Of a stretch of DNA of 64,000 nucleotides, positions 15,930 through 24,563 are shown piece after piece (position 1 is the stretch's first letter; every line of letters begins with the position of its first letter). Source of the DNA: Bacillota bacterium (GTDB taxonomy: Bacteria > Bacillota > Clostridia > Peptostreptococcales > Anaerovoracaceae); assembly GCA_017405645.1 (NCBI GenBank), contig JAFQZZ010000030.1, forward strand, positions 62,001 to 126,000, written 5' to 3'. Position numbers and translations under genes: made by a program. The notes under the pieces were generated by a model. It searched no databases and was not told the DNA's origin. It saw only the letters and a list, made by a program, of their open reading frames with translations.

Positions 15930-16017
15930 GAGAATTGTAAAAGATAAGGATGCGGTCCGGGCCCGACCCGTCCGAAACATAAAACGCAATTTTTACAATT
16001 GATCATAGGAGGACATC

Positions 16018-16545
16018 ATGGAAAGCATGAGTAAAGAACAGAAACTGGTACGGATCCAGAAAAACTTTAAAATCATGGGAATACTGACAAAGATCGTTGA
16101 GATCTTCTGCTACGTATGCAGCGGCATTACAGCCGCCGGAGCCATTACATTCATTGCGGCGCCCGAATGGACAAAATTCTTTATTGACCTGGCCGACGAA
16201 CCGGACAAGTCCACAATGAATACCCTGGTGCAGACGATCCAGGGCAGCATCGAAGGGACTGCCGGGGCGGTCACCGCCTGCGTCGCGATCATCGTCATGT
16301 TCCTGATCGTCGCTTTCGCAATGCACAAACTCGGGGGAGCGCTGAAGAAGTTCGCTCAGGGACACTCCCCCTTCCTGGAAGAAAACATCCGCACGCTGAA
16401 GCTCATCTTCGTCATCGTCACCATCATCACTCTGCTGTCCGCAGGCATCCCCCTCGCGCTCCTCACCGCCCTGGTGCTCTGGACCATCTACCTGATGTTC
16501 CAGATGGGATGCGAACTGCAGAAGGAATCCGACGAGACGTTATAA
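16018..16545 (+). CDS. DUF2975 membrane protein
   Basis: A 175-residue protein with four predicted membrane helices (about 22-44, 80-105, 122-141 and 143-162), matching DUF2975 in size and layout. DUF2975 genes are commonly paired with a small Cro/XRE-type regulator, as in B. subtilis yoaS-yozG, and the same arrangement is seen here, with the partner 20 bases downstream. Molecular function unknown. ATGs at 16018 and 16027 are both possible; the ribosome site ATAGGAGGACATC fits the first. Transcribed from the strong promoter at 15902. Confidence 0.85.
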   Translation: MESMSKEQKLVRIQKNFKIMGILTKIVEIFCYVCSGITAAGAITFIAAPEWTKFFIDLADEPDKSTMNTLVQTIQGSIEGTAGAVTACVAIIVMFLIVAFAMHKLGGALKKFAQGHSPFLEENIRTLKLIFVIVTIITLLSAGIPLALLTALVLWTIYLMFQMGCELQKESDETL

Positions 16546-16564
16546 GGAATAAGAGGAGGAAACT

Positions 16565-16822
16565 ATGGCTATCATTTTACGGCTGGACCGGGTGATGGCG
16601 GACCGGAAGATGTCCCTGAACGATCTGGCAGCGAACGTGGGGATCTCCAACGTGAACCTCTCGAAACTGAAGACCGGGAAGGTCAGCGCGATCCGCTTCT
16701 CCACCCTGGACGGGATCTGCCGGGTGCTGGACTGCCAGCCCGGCGATATCCTGGAATACGAACTGGACTCGGCGCCGGAACAACTGCCGGAACCGCAAAC
16801 CGAACAGGATGACGTCGAATGA
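16565..16822 (+). CDS. Small XRE/Cro-type regulator (YozG-like)
   Basis: An 85-residue DNA-binding protein, nearly all of it one helix-turn-helix domain: MSLNDLAANVGISNVNLSKL (about 17-36) followed by the conserved FSTLDGICRVLDCQPGDILEY (about 45-65). A short acidic tail ends the protein. It is the standard partner of DUF2975 genes and probably controls its own operon through the palindromes at 15858-15895. The start follows AAGAGGAGGAAACT. Confidence 0.88.
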   Translation: MAIILRLDRVMADRKMSLNDLAANVGISNVNLSKLKTGKVSAIRFSTLDGICRVLDCQPGDILEYELDSAPEQLPEPQTEQDDVE

Positions 16823-17028
16823 TGTCATCCTTCTTCATTTTTCCCCGTTTTATGGTATAATACAGGCAGTTGCAACCGCGGGTTGCGGAATTTCCAAGCG
16901 TACTTTATGGTCTGCTACCCTTCCGACGGGTAAGATTGAGACATCAAAAGAGCTCCGGCACAGGGGTCCGCAGGGAAACGCGCGCAAGAGTCGCGGGTCC
17001 GGAAGCGCCGGGCTGAAGGGAGAATGTA
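16823..17028 (+). other. Leader region of the next XRE gene, possibly structured
   Basis: A hairpin GATGAC...GTCATC at 16809-16830 overlaps the stop of the preceding gene and may end that transcript. A TATAAT lies at 16856-16861 with only a weak -35. The remaining about 160 bases are GC-rich and contain several pairable segments, but I could not assign them to any known riboswitch class, and no peptide with a ribosome site is evident. Confidence 0.35.
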
Positions 17029-18054
17029 ATGATACTGGCAGATAAGATCATAGAACTGAGAAAAAAGAACGGCTGGTCCCAGGAGGAACTGGCCGAGATG
17101 CTGGACGTCAGCAGACAGTCCATTTCCAAATGGGAAGGCGCCCAGTCCGTCCCGGACATGAACCGGATCCTCCGGCTGTCGGAAGTCTTCGGCGTGAGCA
17201 CGGACTTCCTTTTAAAAGACGAACTGACCCTCGCCGACCTGGCGGTACCGGGGGATTACACAGCCGTCCCGGTGAGTGCGGACCCGATCGGCCCGGCAAG
17301 GACCGTTACAATGGAAGAAGCGGTCAGTTTCATGGACAACCGGCTGATGGCGGCGGCCCGGATCTCCATCGGCGTGTTGATGTGCATCCTCTCGCCGGTG
17401 CTGCTGATCCTGCTGGGCTCGGCATCGGACGCGGGGCTCATCGGGCTCAATGAAAACCAGGCGGCCGGCCTGGGGCTGGTGGTGCTGATCTTGCTGATCG
17501 GCGGGGCGGTGGCCCTGTTCGTCACCTCGGGCCTGAGGAGCAAGCGGTATGAATACCTGGACAGGGAGCCCATCGAGACCCTCTACGGAGTGGACGGCGT
17601 GGTGAGGGAACGCCGGGAACGGTTCCGGGGCACCTTTACCCGTCAGCTGGTGGCGGGGATCGTGCTCTGCGTCCTGTCGGCGCTGCCCCTGTTCATCACC
17701 CTGATGATCTTCGGCGACGACGGGACGCCTTTCAGCGATTTCCGGTATTGCATCTCCATTGCGATCACCCTGGTGCTGGTGGCGATCGGCGTGTTCTTCA
17801 TCGTCCGGTCCTGCGTGGTCTGGGGCGGGTTCCAGAGGCTGCTGGAAACCGGAGAATACACCCGGGAGCAGAAGCTGGAGAATAAAAGAAACCAGTACAT
17901 CGACGCAATCTACTGGTGTTCGGTGACGGCGATCTACCTGGCCTGGAGCTTTATCACCTTCAACTGGCAGCATACCTGGATCATCTGGCCCATCGCCGGT
18001 GTGGCCTACGGGGTGCTGATCGCGGTGCTGAGGGCAGTCCGCAGCAGGGGGTAA
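17029..18054 (+). CDS. XRE-family regulator with membrane domain
   Basis: A 341-residue protein. Residues 1-65 are a canonical XRE helix-turn-helix (LRKKNGWSQEELAEMLDVSR, SISKWEGAQSVPDMNRIL). The rest contains about six hydrophobic segments (about 110-130, 143-168, 205-228, 240-262, 290-310, 313-333), so the DNA-binding part is tethered to the membrane. This fusion type is common in Clostridia and Bacilli; its signals are unknown. Monocistronic, ending at the bidirectional terminator at 18067. Confidence 0.85.
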   Translation: MILADKIIELRKKNGWSQEELAEMLDVSRQSISKWEGAQSVPDMNRILRLSEVFGVSTDFLLKDELTLADLAVPGDYTAVPVSADPIGPARTVTMEEAVSFMDNRLMAAARISIGVLMCILSPVLLILLGSASDAGLIGLNENQAAGLGLVVLILLIGGAVALFVTSGLRSKRYEYLDREPIETLYGVDGVVRERRERFRGTFTRQLVAGIVLCVLSALPLFITLMIFGDDGTPFSDFRYCISIAITLVLVAIGVFFIVRSCVVWGGFQRLLETGEYTREQKLENKRNQYIDAIYWCSVTAIYLAWSFITFNWQHTWIIWPIAGVAYGVLIAVLRAVRSRG

Positions 18055-18066
18055 ACCATAAAAAAC

Positions 18067-18098
18067 AACGCCTGAGACGTTTCGGTCTCAGGCGTTTT
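18067..18098. terminator. Bidirectional terminator between convergent genes
   Basis: AACGCCTGAGAC-GTTTCG-GTCTCAGGCGTTTT serves both the XRE gene on the plus strand and the WYL gene on the minus strand. Confidence 0.85.
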
Positions 18099-18099
18099 C

Positions 18100-19101
18100 T
18101 TATTTATACTGTTCCGCCAGCCGGGCGGCTTCCCGTTTCATCTCCGCCACGACTTCCTCCGGGCCGGTGATGCGGATGCCTTCCCCCAGGGCGAAGATCC
18201 ATCCGTAGAACTGCCGGCTCACCGCCACGGTGACGACGGTCTTGAAATGCCCGTCGTCGATGGGCACCAGGATGATGTCCTTGCCGAAGCGGTCCATCAA
18301 AATGCCCGCCATCTCATTTTCCGCCTCTAAGAGGACCCGCTTTTCCTCGCCGCCGAACATGCCGAAGAGGCTCTTGGTGTAGTGGGCCAGGTCGAAGGCC
18401 TTGAATTCCTTCTGGCCCTGCCGGGGCTCCTCCGTCAGGCTCAACCGCTCCATTTTATCCACCCGGTAATGGCGGATGGGCCGCTCTTCCGCATCCCCGT
18501 CGTACCCCACCAGGTAATAATTTTCATCGTCCCACATCAGCGCCCAGGGGCTGATCCGGTACCAGCCGCCCTCGTGGCCGTAGATCTTTTCCTTGTTCAC
18601 GTCCCAGCGGAAGTACTTGAACCGGATCTGCCGGTTGGCGTTGATGGCCTCGTGGAGCTTGTCCACGTTGTCGTAAATGTTCACGTTCATGGATTTGACC
18701 CGGCCGGAAATGGCCACCTGCCGCCGCAGGTACTGGCCCTGGTGACGGCTGGTCAGGGCCTCCAGCTTCCGGATCAGTTCCCGGGACCGGCGCTCCGTCA
18801 TGAACTTCGCCGACTGCACCGAATCCACCAGGAGCTTCAGCTCCGGCAGTTCAAAGGTCCGGGCCCCCAGGAAATAATAGTGCTGGTTGCCTTCCCGTTC
18901 CGAAATGATGTCCAACCCGAAATTCTCCAAAAGCTCCAGGTCTTCGTAGAGGGTCTTCCGGTTGGAGGAGATCCCCACGTCCTTCAGCCTGGACATGATC
19001 TGCTGCAGGGTGAGCCGGTGCTCGTCATCCGTCTCCTCCATAAAAATCTTCGCCAGGTACAGCATCTTCAGTTTCTGCGCGCCACCTTCCATTCCGGACA
19101 C
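18100..19101 (-). CDS. WYL-domain transcriptional regulator
   Basis: A 333-residue protein with an N-terminal winged helix (about 10-75: LTLQQIMSRLKDVGISSNRK, TLYEDLELLENFG) and a central WYL domain (about 155-240: IRFKYFRWDVN, WYRISPWALMWDDENYYLVG, IRHYRVDKM), followed by the WCX C-terminal extension. WYL regulators sense nucleic-acid-like ligands and often control stress or defence genes, but no target is evident here. The start at 19101 (MSGMEGG) has a second ATG three codons later. Confidence 0.9.
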   Translation of the reverse strand: MSGMEGGAQKLKMLYLAKIFMEETDDEHRLTLQQIMSRLKDVGISSNRKTLYEDLELLENFGLDIISEREGNQHYYFLGARTFELPELKLLVDSVQSAKFMTERRSRELIRKLEALTSRHQGQYLRRQVAISGRVKSMNVNIYDNVDKLHEAINANRQIRFKYFRWDVNKEKIYGHEGGWYRISPWALMWDDENYYLVGYDGDAEERPIRHYRVDKMERLSLTEEPRQGQKEFKAFDLAHYTKSLFGMFGGEEKRVLLEAENEMAGILMDRFGKDIILVPIDDGHFKTVVTVAVSRQFYGWIFALGEGIRITGPEEVVAEMKREAARLAEQYK

Positions 19102-19219
19102 CTCCGTTTTCGGTCAAACAATTACCCTTACGGTCATATTATATCATATTCGGCTGTAAACTATCAAAAGTTATTGCCGGGGCCAGAGGTGTCGGGAAAA
19201 TTCCCGCACGGAAAAGCTG

Positions 19220-19618
19220 TTGGTCAAAATGGAAGGTCTGAAGAATAAAGAAGATGCCGGTACCCTGTTCAGCAAACGCCGCCCGAATGGTTACGAACAG
19301 TTTTACCGCAAGGATGAAAAAAGCGGCAGGCTGATTTATATCAACAAAAAGGAGCGTGGCTGGATCCTGAAGCAGCTATACCATCGCTTCGCCGTCGAAT
19401 CCGGAAAAGTCCTGGAAAGGAACCTTCAGGCTCTGAATGCTTTTCTGGATGGATATGAGGAGTATTCCTCATCCGGGATTATGGAGAAGATGCCGAAAGC
19501 CTATCGTGATGCACAGGAATTCTGCGAGAAAAAGGGGCTGCTCCGGTCCGGCTCAATGAAGAAGGACGGCCGCCCCCGCTTCCATGGCTCGGAAAAACCG
19601 ACGATCCCGCGGAATTGA
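19220..19618 (+). CDS. Hypothetical protein, possibly a truncated remnant
   Basis: A 132-residue basic protein. GYEQFYRKDEKSGRLIYINK, ERGWILKQLYHRFAVESGKV and MPKAYRDAQEF resemble the N-terminal part of longer clostridial proteins that carry a YIPKKER-like motif followed by a nuclease-like domain. Here the protein stops shortly after, with a Lys/Arg/Pro-rich unrelated tail, which suggests a 3' truncation. No strong ribosome site precedes the ATG at 19220; the ATG at 19229 is an alternative. Function unknown. Confidence 0.45.
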   Translation: MVKMEGLKNKEDAGTLFSKRRPNGYEQFYRKDEKSGRLIYINKKERGWILKQLYHRFAVESGKVLERNLQALNAFLDGYEEYSSSGIMEKMPKAYRDAQEFCEKKGLLRSGSMKKDGRPRFHGSEKPTIPRN

Positions 19619-19663
19619 AACATTGCACGACTTTCGGACTTCGGGTCCGGCCGCCGGGATTCC

Positions 19664-19696
19664 GGCCTTTTTACTCAATTACAAAGTAAAAAGGCC
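19664..19696. repeat. Sixth stem-loop of the 15454-15796 family, also a likely terminator
   Basis: GGCCTTTTTACT-CAATTACA-AAGTAAAAAGGCC. Its core nearly equals that of the stem-loop at 15751-15796 (CCTTTTTACT, loop, AGTAAAAA(A)GG). It lies just beyond the stop of the MFS gene and could end that transcript, although no clean T run follows. Confidence 0.7.
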
Positions 19697-19712
19697 CCTG
19701 AAAAGGCGGTCA

Positions 19713-20933
19713 TCAGCGCCTTTTGCGCAGGGCCCAGAGGCACAGGGGCAGGGAGGCCAGGGTGGCCGCGGCCGCGAAGTAGTACATGGTGGTGTAGCTG
19801 CCGGACAGGCTGATGATCCCGCCCAGGAGCATGGGGCCGATGCCCATCCCCACATCGCAGCAGATGTAGAAGGTGGAGACGGCGTAGGAACGGCGCTCGA
19901 TGGACGTGTGCCGGCAGGCGATGGCGTTGCAGGCGGAACTCAGGGTCCCGTAGCCCAGCCCGCAGGTCACGGCGCAGAGCACCACGGTGAAAGCGTTGGG
20001 CCAGAAGGCCAGCAGAAAGATCCCGGCGGTCTGGGCGAGAATGCCGGGAATGCAGACGATCCGGTCGCCGTAACGGTCCTGCAGCCGGCCGGCCATGGGC
20101 CGGGTAAAGAGCAGGACGCCGGAATAGATGATGAAAAACAGGGCGAAGGGCCGCTCCAGGTGGGTCTGGACCGAGAAGATCCGGTAAAAGGACATGATGG
20201 CCACATAACCCAGGGCGGTGAGCCCCGTCACCAGGGAAATGGGGACGGCCCGGACCTCGATGAAGCGCTGCACCCAGCTGCCGGTGCCCGCCCGCTTCAG
20301 GGGAGACACCGCCTCGTCCAGGGGCCTCCGGATGCCTTCCGGATCCAGCTTCCGCCGGACCGCCGGGTCGATGTCCCGGATATCCAGGGGCAGGGTCAGA
20401 AGCAGCATCAATACGCACATGACCGTGGCCGCCGTGAAGCAGCCGGTGCCGCCGAACCGGTCGTAGACCAGCCCGCCGAAGAGGGGCCCGATCCCCACCG
20501 CCAGGGTGGTGGACAGCATCAGGTACCCGCAGCCCTCCGCGAAGCGCTTCCGGGGCAGCACCGACATGCCGATGGTCATCAGCGCGTTGGAAGAGGCGCC
20601 GAAGCCGACCCCGTGGATGAACCGCACGAGGAGCAGCAGCGCCACGTTATGCACAAAAAAGTAGAAGAAACAGGCTCCCGCATGCAGGGCCACGAAAATC
20701 AGGGCGATCTTCTTCCAGCCCACCCTCTCCAGGGCGCCGCCGGAATACAGACGGGAGATCATCCCGCCGAAGATATAGATGCCCGACACCATCCCCGCCA
20801 GCAGGGCCGTGCTGCCCATTTCGGATACGTACTGGGTGATAGTGGCGACGAGGCTGTACATGACCATGGCGGAGCAGAACAGCGCGCCGAAAGACAGCCA
20901 GAATCTCAATGTGAATATGCGGTCGCCGGTCAT
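19713..20933 (-). CDS. MFS transporter
   Basis: A 406-residue major facilitator with twelve predicted helices. Family signs: the loop 2-3 motif GGMISRLYSGGALERVGWKK (about 51-70) and its second-half counterpart FTRPMAGRLQDRYGDR. The sequence resembles drug/multidrug-type exporters, but substrate cannot be read. The stop is followed by the stem-loop at 19664. The VanX-like gene lies immediately upstream (21 bases), so the two are probably co-transcribed. Confidence 0.88.
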   Translation of the reverse strand: MTGDRIFTLRFWLSFGALFCSAMVMYSLVATITQYVSEMGSTALLAGMVSGIYIFGGMISRLYSGGALERVGWKKIALIFVALHAGACFFYFFVHNVALLLLVRFIHGVGFGASSNALMTIGMSVLPRKRFAEGCGYLMLSTTLAVGIGPLFGGLVYDRFGGTGCFTAATVMCVLMLLLTLPLDIRDIDPAVRRKLDPEGIRRPLDEAVSPLKRAGTGSWVQRFIEVRAVPISLVTGLTALGYVAIMSFYRIFSVQTHLERPFALFFIIYSGVLLFTRPMAGRLQDRYGDRIVCIPGILAQTAGIFLLAFWPNAFTVVLCAVTCGLGYGTLSSACNAIACRHTSIERRSYAVSTFYICCDVGMGIGPMLLGGIISLSGSYTTMYYFAAAATLASLPLCLWALRKRR

Positions 20934-20954
20934 GCCGGAAGCCTCCTCTCTTCG

Positions 20955-21620
20955 TTATTCTTTGGACGGTTCGACAGCCGTTCCCACCGGATAGCTGACC
21001 AAATCGGAAAAATGCCACCATTCGCTGGCATAGGGTTCAAAGCCGCAGGATGCCATCGTGTCCTCCAGCAGTTTTACGTGCTCCCTAACAGCCGGGTCTT
21101 CGATCCAGCCGTAGTCCCGGTGGGCCTTTTCAGTAAAGTCATCAAAAGCCGTGGGCATCTCCACGTACCCGCCGTCCATATCCACCAGGGTCACATCCAC
21201 GGCGTTGCCGCGGCTGTGGGCAGAGAAGCCCTGCCTGGGATCCGCCACGAATTCCGCGTCCGGATACGCTTCCCAGAGTTTGAACTGGGCGCTGACGGGC
21301 CGGAAGCCGTCCCAGATCTTCAGCCGGTAGCCCTGCTCCTTCAGGATCTCCTGGGCTTCCGCCAGTTTCTTCACCGTGCCGTAGCGGAGCCAGGCTTCCG
21401 TGAAGTCGTAGATCACTTTGCCGGTGAAGTTCCGGTCGGTGGCGTACATGAGTTCCACCTCGATGTCCGGGATGTAATCCTTCACCCGGACGAAGTCGAT
21501 GTCCGCCGGTTCCGGGGCGGGTTCAACGCCGGCCCCCGCCAGGCGGATCTTTGTCTTTTTGATCGCAACGGCGGAGCCCACGGCCGCCAGAGCTGCGATC
21601 AGTACGGTTGATTTTTTCAT
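20955..21620 (-). CDS. VanX-like D-alanyl-D-alanine dipeptidase
   Basis: A 221-residue zinc peptidase of the M15D family, from the ATG at 21620 (MKKSTVLIAALAAVGS), whose hydrophobic N-terminus is a signal anchor. Catalytic features are complete: SAHSRGNAVDVTL with the His and Asp zinc ligands, and SEWWHFS with the catalytic Glu and third ligand His. WDGFRPVSAQ is the conserved substrate-pocket arginine region. The extracytoplasmic location suggests peptidoglycan-dipeptide turnover rather than vancomycin resistance; no vanH/vanA neighbours are present. A longer frame to 21788 only reads through an upstream repeat. Confidence 0.88.
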   Translation of the reverse strand: MKKSTVLIAALAAVGSAVAIKKTKIRLAGAGVEPAPEPADIDFVRVKDYIPDIEVELMYATDRNFTGKVIYDFTEAWLRYGTVKKLAEAQEILKEQGYRLKIWDGFRPVSAQFKLWEAYPDAEFVADPRQGFSAHSRGNAVDVTLVDMDGGYVEMPTAFDDFTEKAHRDYGWIEDPAVREHVKLLEDTMASCGFEPYASEWWHFSDLVSYPVGTAVEPSKE

Positions 21621-21625
21621 TTTTC

Positions 21626-21674
21626 CCCCTCTCCGGTCCCTTTGGGACCACCTCTCCCCAAGGGGAGAGGCAAG
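21626..21674 (+). repeat. Dispersed double-hairpin repeat, copy 2
   Basis: CCCCTCTCC, hairpin GGTCCCTTTGGGACC, hairpin CCTCTCCCCAAGGGGAGAGG, then CAAG. It has the same layout as copies at 10952 and 28326, with stem changes compensated on both arms. It lies between the Kef gene and the VanX-like gene. Confidence 0.8.
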
Positions 21675-21727
21675 TGCGTTATGAAAGTCCCGTCCCGGGC
21701 CGTATCCCCGGGGCGAGGCAAGTTCAT

Positions 21728-24049
21728 TTAATCCAATAATCCTTCCGCCGCCAGTTTCGCGGCCATTTCCTGGGCGCCCAGGACCCACACCAGGTCCCCG
21801 GCCCGGAGGGTCATATCCGGGTTCGGGTCGATGATGGGGAGCATATCCCGCTCGATCCCCATCATGAATGCGCTCCAGTCTTTTTTGATGCCGCTGGCAC
21901 GGATGGATTTGCCTGTCTGCGGCATATCTTTGGTCATCGTCACGCCGTACAGCAGGACCTGCCGCGGTTCCGGCACACCCTCCTGGGCCTGGCCCTCGAT
22001 GAGCTCTTTCAGGGTCTGCATTTCCGTGCCTTCCTCCTGCCGGATGCCCCTCTCCTTCATAATGTTAAGGAAGTTCTCCAGCTGCCGCTGGCTGCCGGTG
22101 ATGATCATCTTGTCGCCGGCTTCGATCCGGGTCTCCCCGCCGGGAATGATGTGGCACTTCTGACCCCGCAGGAGTTTGATCACCTTGATGTGCAGAAGAT
22201 CTCCCCAGTTCACTTCTCCCAGGGTCTTCCCCCGGTTCACGTAATCCGGCCCGCAGACCACCCGGATCGCCATCAGCTGTTCCGTCAGCCAGTGGTATCT
22301 CCGTCCCTGGGCCAGTTCCTGTTCCACCCATTTCGCCAGCTTCCGTTCATTCAGATTCGCCAGGAACTGGGCTTCAAATTCCAGGTACCGCCCCGTCAGG
22401 TGCCGGGAACGGCGCACGATCAGCAGGATCGGGATCGTGCCCAGCAGCAGGTACAGCGGATTCACATGGAAAATCACGAAGGCCGGCGCCACCAGAAGCA
22501 GCGATGCAAAGAGCTGCCGCAGGAACAGCAGGATGCTCAGGATCACCCGGTTGGCGGTGCCCCGGAGCCACAGGGCCGTGAAATACCGCTTCTGCACCCG
22601 CAGCATCGCCGGCAGCAGGATCAGCAGCGCCGCATAGATGATGGCGCAGGTGATCAGCTTCGCGGTCAATGCGTGTTCCGGGCCCCAGATCTCATACAGA
22701 TTCGGCAGGAACACCCTCACGCCCGCCACGATGGCCCCGGCGGACAGGATGCCGTAAAAGGCGAAGGTGCCCAGATAACTCCGCAGGAACAGGGGCCAGT
22801 CCCGGACCTCTTCTTCCGGTTCCCGGGCCCGGGCCTGGGCATAGCGGTCGATGGCTTCCAGCCATTGCGCCGGCAGTTTTCTTTCCAGCAGCCGGGTCAG
22901 GGGCCCCGCCGCCTTCAGCACAAAGGGCGTGGTAAAGGTGGTGATCACGGAGACCGCCACGATGACCGGATACAGGAAGGCACCGGTGACTTTCAGCGAA
23001 TTGCCCAGCCCCGCCAGGATGAAGGAGAATTCCCCCACCTGGGTCTGGGACGCAGCGGACTCCACCGACACATCCAGCGGCTGGCCCGCCGCCAGACCAC
23101 CCAGCGTCAGGAAAAGCAGCTTGCCGATGATGGTCACCGCCGAGATCAGCAGGATGACCCAAAGATATTTCCAGATCATTTCCGGCTGCACCATAAAGCC
23201 TACGGAAATGAAGAAGATCGAGCCGAACAGGTTCTTGACGGGAGTCACCAGGTGCTCCACCCGCTCCGCGTGGACGGTCCCCGCCAGCAGGGATCCTGCC
23301 AGGAAGGCCCCCAGTTCCACGGAGAGCCCGATCTCCTCCGCCAGCAGCGCCATCAGGAAGCACAGGGCCAGGGAAAAGATCAGCAGCACCTCGTCGTTCA
23401 TCAGTACCACCAGTTTTTTCATCAGGGTCGGCACCAGGTAGATCCCCAGAATCAGCCACAGAGCCAGATAGAAGATCAGCAGCCCGATATGCCCGGCCAG
23501 GGCGGCGCCGCTGACGTTCTTCGACACGGCGATGGTGGAAAGGATGACCATGGCGAAGATCGCGATCAGGTCCTCGATCACCAGGGTCCCCATAGCCAGC
23601 TTGGCGAACCGGCGCTCTTTCAGCCCCAGGTCCTCGATGTTCTTCATGGTGATCATGGTGGAGGACATGGCCAGCATGACCCCCAGGAAGACGCTGTCCA
23701 TGGTGCCCCACTGCAGCAGGACGCCCAGGAAAAAGCCCAGGGCGCCGACACCCACCGCCTGGATCACCGCCGACAGGATCCCCGGGACCCCGACTTCCGC
23801 CATTTTATGCACAGAAAACTCCAGCCCCAGCCCGAACATCAGGAAAATGACCCCGATGTCCGACAGGGTCTCGATATTGCTCATATCGCTGATGGTGGGG
23901 AAAAAGGCCACCACCGGTCCCGCCAGCAGCCCCGCCAGGATATAGCCCAGCACGACGGGCAGGTTGATTTTCTTGAATAACAGCGTGATCACGGCGGCCA
24001 TCGCCAGAATGATCGTCAGATCGATGATCAGGGTAGGCAGGGATTCCAT
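21728..24049 (-). CDS. CPA2 (Kef-type) cation/proton antiporter with two TrkA-C domains
   Basis: A 773-residue protein. Residues about 1-385 form the Na+/H+ exchanger fold of the CPA2 family (VLGYILAGLLAGP, DIGVIFLMFGLGLEFS; helices rich in Gly/Ala). A second hydrophobic block follows (about 420-560), then two cytoplasmic TrkA-C domains: KVIKLLRGQKCHIIPGGE with GDKMIITGSQ (about 620-665), and a second ending RAGDLVWVLGAQ (about 700-765). Such C-terminal domains bind nucleotides such as c-di-AMP in some relatives; that is not shown here. Monocistronic with ATG at 24049 after AAGGAGTTACT. Confidence 0.88.
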   Translation of the reverse strand: MESLPTLIIDLTIILAMAAVITLLFKKINLPVVLGYILAGLLAGPVVAFFPTISDMSNIETLSDIGVIFLMFGLGLEFSVHKMAEVGVPGILSAVIQAVGVGALGFFLGVLLQWGTMDSVFLGVMLAMSSTMITMKNIEDLGLKERRFAKLAMGTLVIEDLIAIFAMVILSTIAVSKNVSGAALAGHIGLLIFYLALWLILGIYLVPTLMKKLVVLMNDEVLLIFSLALCFLMALLAEEIGLSVELGAFLAGSLLAGTVHAERVEHLVTPVKNLFGSIFFISVGFMVQPEMIWKYLWVILLISAVTIIGKLLFLTLGGLAAGQPLDVSVESAASQTQVGEFSFILAGLGNSLKVTGAFLYPVIVAVSVITTFTTPFVLKAAGPLTRLLERKLPAQWLEAIDRYAQARAREPEEEVRDWPLFLRSYLGTFAFYGILSAGAIVAGVRVFLPNLYEIWGPEHALTAKLITCAIIYAALLILLPAMLRVQKRYFTALWLRGTANRVILSILLFLRQLFASLLLVAPAFVIFHVNPLYLLLGTIPILLIVRRSRHLTGRYLEFEAQFLANLNERKLAKWVEQELAQGRRYHWLTEQLMAIRVVCGPDYVNRGKTLGEVNWGDLLHIKVIKLLRGQKCHIIPGGETRIEAGDKMIITGSQRQLENFLNIMKERGIRQEEGTEMQTLKELIEGQAQEGVPEPRQVLLYGVTMTKDMPQTGKSIRASGIKKDWSAFMMGIERDMLPIIDPNPDMTLRAGDLVWVLGAQEMAAKLAAEGLLD

Positions 24050-24111
24050 AGTAACTCCTTTCTACAATTATTATATTCAAAACCCCGGCGGGTGACAATG
24101 CGTACGGGTAT

Positions 24112-24150
24112 AAAAAAACGGATGTACCAACGTCTTCGTTAATACATCCG
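24112..24150 (-). terminator. Terminator of the 33-residue peptide gene
   Basis: Minus strand: CGGATGTA, loop, TACATCCG, then seven T. Confidence 0.8.
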
Positions 24151-24208
24151 CTTCACTTCGTACTATGATCCGAATTCATTTCGGGTCCTCCTTTTTCGAT
24201 CTTATCGA

Positions 24209-24310
24209 TTAGATGAGCTGAGCCAGTGTAGCAGCAGCGATGCTTGCCAGTCCTGCGAATTCTGCAACAAATACTTTGCCGTAAGCGAGCTTTCCAGTTG
24301 TCTTCATCAT
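24209..24310 (-). CDS. 33-residue hydrophobic peptide
   Basis: ATG at 24310 follows GGAGGTACGGTACA; stop TAA at 24211-24209; then a terminator 60 bases downstream. The peptide begins MMKTTGKLAYGKVFVAEFAG and continues with a small-residue hydrophobic helix rich in Ala, so it is a short, weakly basic membrane-active or membrane-inserted peptide. The strong ribosome site, dedicated terminator and the two inverted repeats upstream (CCGGAA-N3-TTCCGG at 24346-24360; GTTCC-N4-GGAAC at about 24371-24385) argue that it is a real transcription unit. No family is recognised. Confidence 0.65.
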   Translation of the reverse strand: MMKTTGKLAYGKVFVAEFAGLASIAAATLAQLI

Positions 24311-24499
24311 TGTACCGTACCTCCTGTTTTGATTTTAAGAATTCTCCGGAACATTTCCGGTATTATTGCGGTTCCCCTTGGAACAATTACATCATAGACA
24401 ATTTCTTAACAAAAGTAAAACAGAAGTTTATCATCTTTAAGATGAATTTTTATCATATAAACTCGCAACGAAATATTATTCGGTTTTTTCACCTCAAAG

Positions 24500-24532
24500 A
24501 AAAAGAACCGCCTGTTTTCAAGCGGTTCTTTC
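24500..24532 (-). terminator. Terminator of the met/cys cluster
   Basis: Minus strand: AAAGAACCGC-TTGAAAACAG-GCGGTTCTTTTT, about 30 bases beyond the metI stop. Confidence 0.85.
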
Positions 24533-24563
24533 GTATATTATTTGGTATTTTCGAAAAATTAAA

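Noticed and set aside
19584..21611. 675-codon plus-strand ORF
   Set aside because: Antisense to the MFS and VanX-like genes; composition (His/Gly/Gln/Arg rich) is that of a shadow frame in GC-rich DNA.
20955..21620. Vancomycin resistance gene vanX
   Set aside because: The enzyme family fits, but it has its own signal anchor and no vanH, vanA or vanRS neighbours, so a wall-turnover role is more likely.
22151..23980. 609-codon plus-strand ORF rich in Gln, His and Asp
   Set aside because: Antisense shadow of the Kef antiporter gene.
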